Below, piece by piece: positions 7,151 to 7,466 of a stretch of 7,466 nt of DNA. The number at the start of each line of letters is the position of its first letter. The first letter of the stretch is position 1. The translations under genes were made by a program, and so were the position numbers. Under the pieces are notes generated by a model. That model did no database searches. It saw only the letters and a program-made list of their open reading frames with translations, and was not told the origin of the DNA. Source of the stretch: RBG-16-66-20 sp039931635 (GTDB lineage: Bacteria; Pseudomonadota; Gammaproteobacteria; Burkholderiales; SG8-39); NCBI GenBank assembly GCA_039931635.1, contig JBDTRO010000074.1:1-7466 (forward strand), read 5' to 3'.

Positions 7151-7158
7151 CTCTCCCC
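7151..7158 (-). promoter_or_regulatory. Shine-Dalgarno sequence for the ligase TTG start
   Basis: The minus strand reads GGGGAGAG followed by TAT and then TTG (7147-7145), so GGAG lies 5 bases from the start. It is the best ribosome-binding sequence near the ligase N-terminus and favours TTG-7147 over TTG-7171, which has none. The same bases can pair with the 3' arm of the downstream terminator hairpin. Confidence 0.5.
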
Positions 7159-7161
7159 AGC

Positions 7162-7466
7162 TCAGCTGCAATATTCTGAAAGGTCGACTGTCGCGCTGGC
7201 CGCCGGGGTGCCGACATAGGTGACGGTCGCCGACGCGCAGGTGCCCGCATAAGTAAGATTCGCATCCGGCACGATATTGCCCTGGATCGTTCCTATCGAC
7301 TGCTTGTTTCCCTGAAACTTGGCAAAGGTGATGACCGCGGCGGACAGCATCGCCGCTTTCCCGCCGTTCACCACCGCCTGCTTGGCGTCGCCCGTGAGGT
7401 CCTGGAACTTGGGAAACGCGACCGCCGCGAGGATGCCGAGGATCACGATGACCACCACCAGTTCGA
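7162..7466 (-). CDS. mshA: MshA-like major type IV prepilin (partial, leader outside window)
   Basis: The visible part starts at the Glu of mature position 5 (ELVVVIVILGILAAVAFPKF) and runs 100 full residues to TGA at 7164-7162; the leader and positions 1-4 lie beyond the right edge. After the helix, QDLTGDAKQAVVNGGKAAML matches the MSHA pilin group more than PilA. The mature protein would be about 104 residues, short for an MshA. Two Cys, 22 residues apart, at mature positions of about 80 and 103, should form the C-terminal disulfide loop. The last residue after the second Cys is Ser (EYCS), as in pilins glycosylated at a C-terminal Ser. A strong terminator follows the gene, which fits a highly expressed major subunit set apart from the minor pilins downstream. 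MshB, a related prepilin encoded next to mshA in Vibrio, is the main alternative. Confidence 0.82.
   Translation of the reverse strand, partial: ELVVVIVILGILAAVAFPKFQDLTGDAKQAVVNGGKAAMLSAAVITFAKFQGNKQSIGTIQGNIVPDANLTYAGTCASATVTYVGTPAASATVDLSEYCS

Overview
The window is high-GC DNA (roughly two thirds G+C) with dense, overlapping proteobacterial genes. It carries the distal part of an MSHA-type (mannose-sensitive haemagglutinin) type IV pilus locus. Family content and codon use suggest a Betaproteobacterium or a related high-GC proteobacterium. The species cannot be fixed from this stretch, and no RNA gene, insertion sequence, CRISPR array or phage gene is visible.

Layout. Positions 1-2946 (+ strand) hold the C-terminal 981 residues of a very large MshQ-like surface protein, open at the left edge. 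It has a Gly/Thr/Asn-rich beta-solenoid-like repeat region, an Ig-like adhesin module, and a C-terminal DUF6701-type region. Six bases beyond its stop, the minus strand holds a compact gene series that reads right to left: an MshA-like major pilin (7466-7162, N-terminus outside the window), a polytopic Wzy_C/O-antigen-ligase-family protein with a TPR-like tail (7147-5315), and the minor pilins mshC (5318-4869), mshD (4879-4313), mshO (4316-3414) and mshP (3417-2953). From the ligase to mshP every junction is an overlap (ATGA, 11 bases, ATGA, GTGA). These five genes are therefore probably one translationally coupled unit. There is no gene-free stretch above 300 bases.

How they work together. 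MshA forms the filament shaft. MshC, MshD, MshO and MshP are prepilins expected to prime or cap the filament, and MshQ-type proteins are the large pilus-associated surface component of such loci. Two departures from the textbook order mshA-C-D-O-P-Q stand out. First, mshQ is inverted and convergent with mshP. Second, a Wzy_C-family ligase sits between the major pilin and mshC. The pilin ends in Cys-Ser with the Cys closing a predicted disulfide loop. That is the arrangement of pilins glycosylated on a C-terminal Ser by TfpO/PilO-type ligases. The hypothesis is therefore a built-in MSHA-pilin O-glycosylation module.

The pilin-ligase junction also holds a textbook intrinsic terminator. It lies inside the first codons of the ligase reading frame, and its U-tract encodes Phe residues of the first membrane helix. 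A Shine-Dalgarno sequence just upstream can pair with the 3' arm of the same hairpin. This could set a high pilin to low ligase/minor-pilin expression ratio, possibly with regulation.
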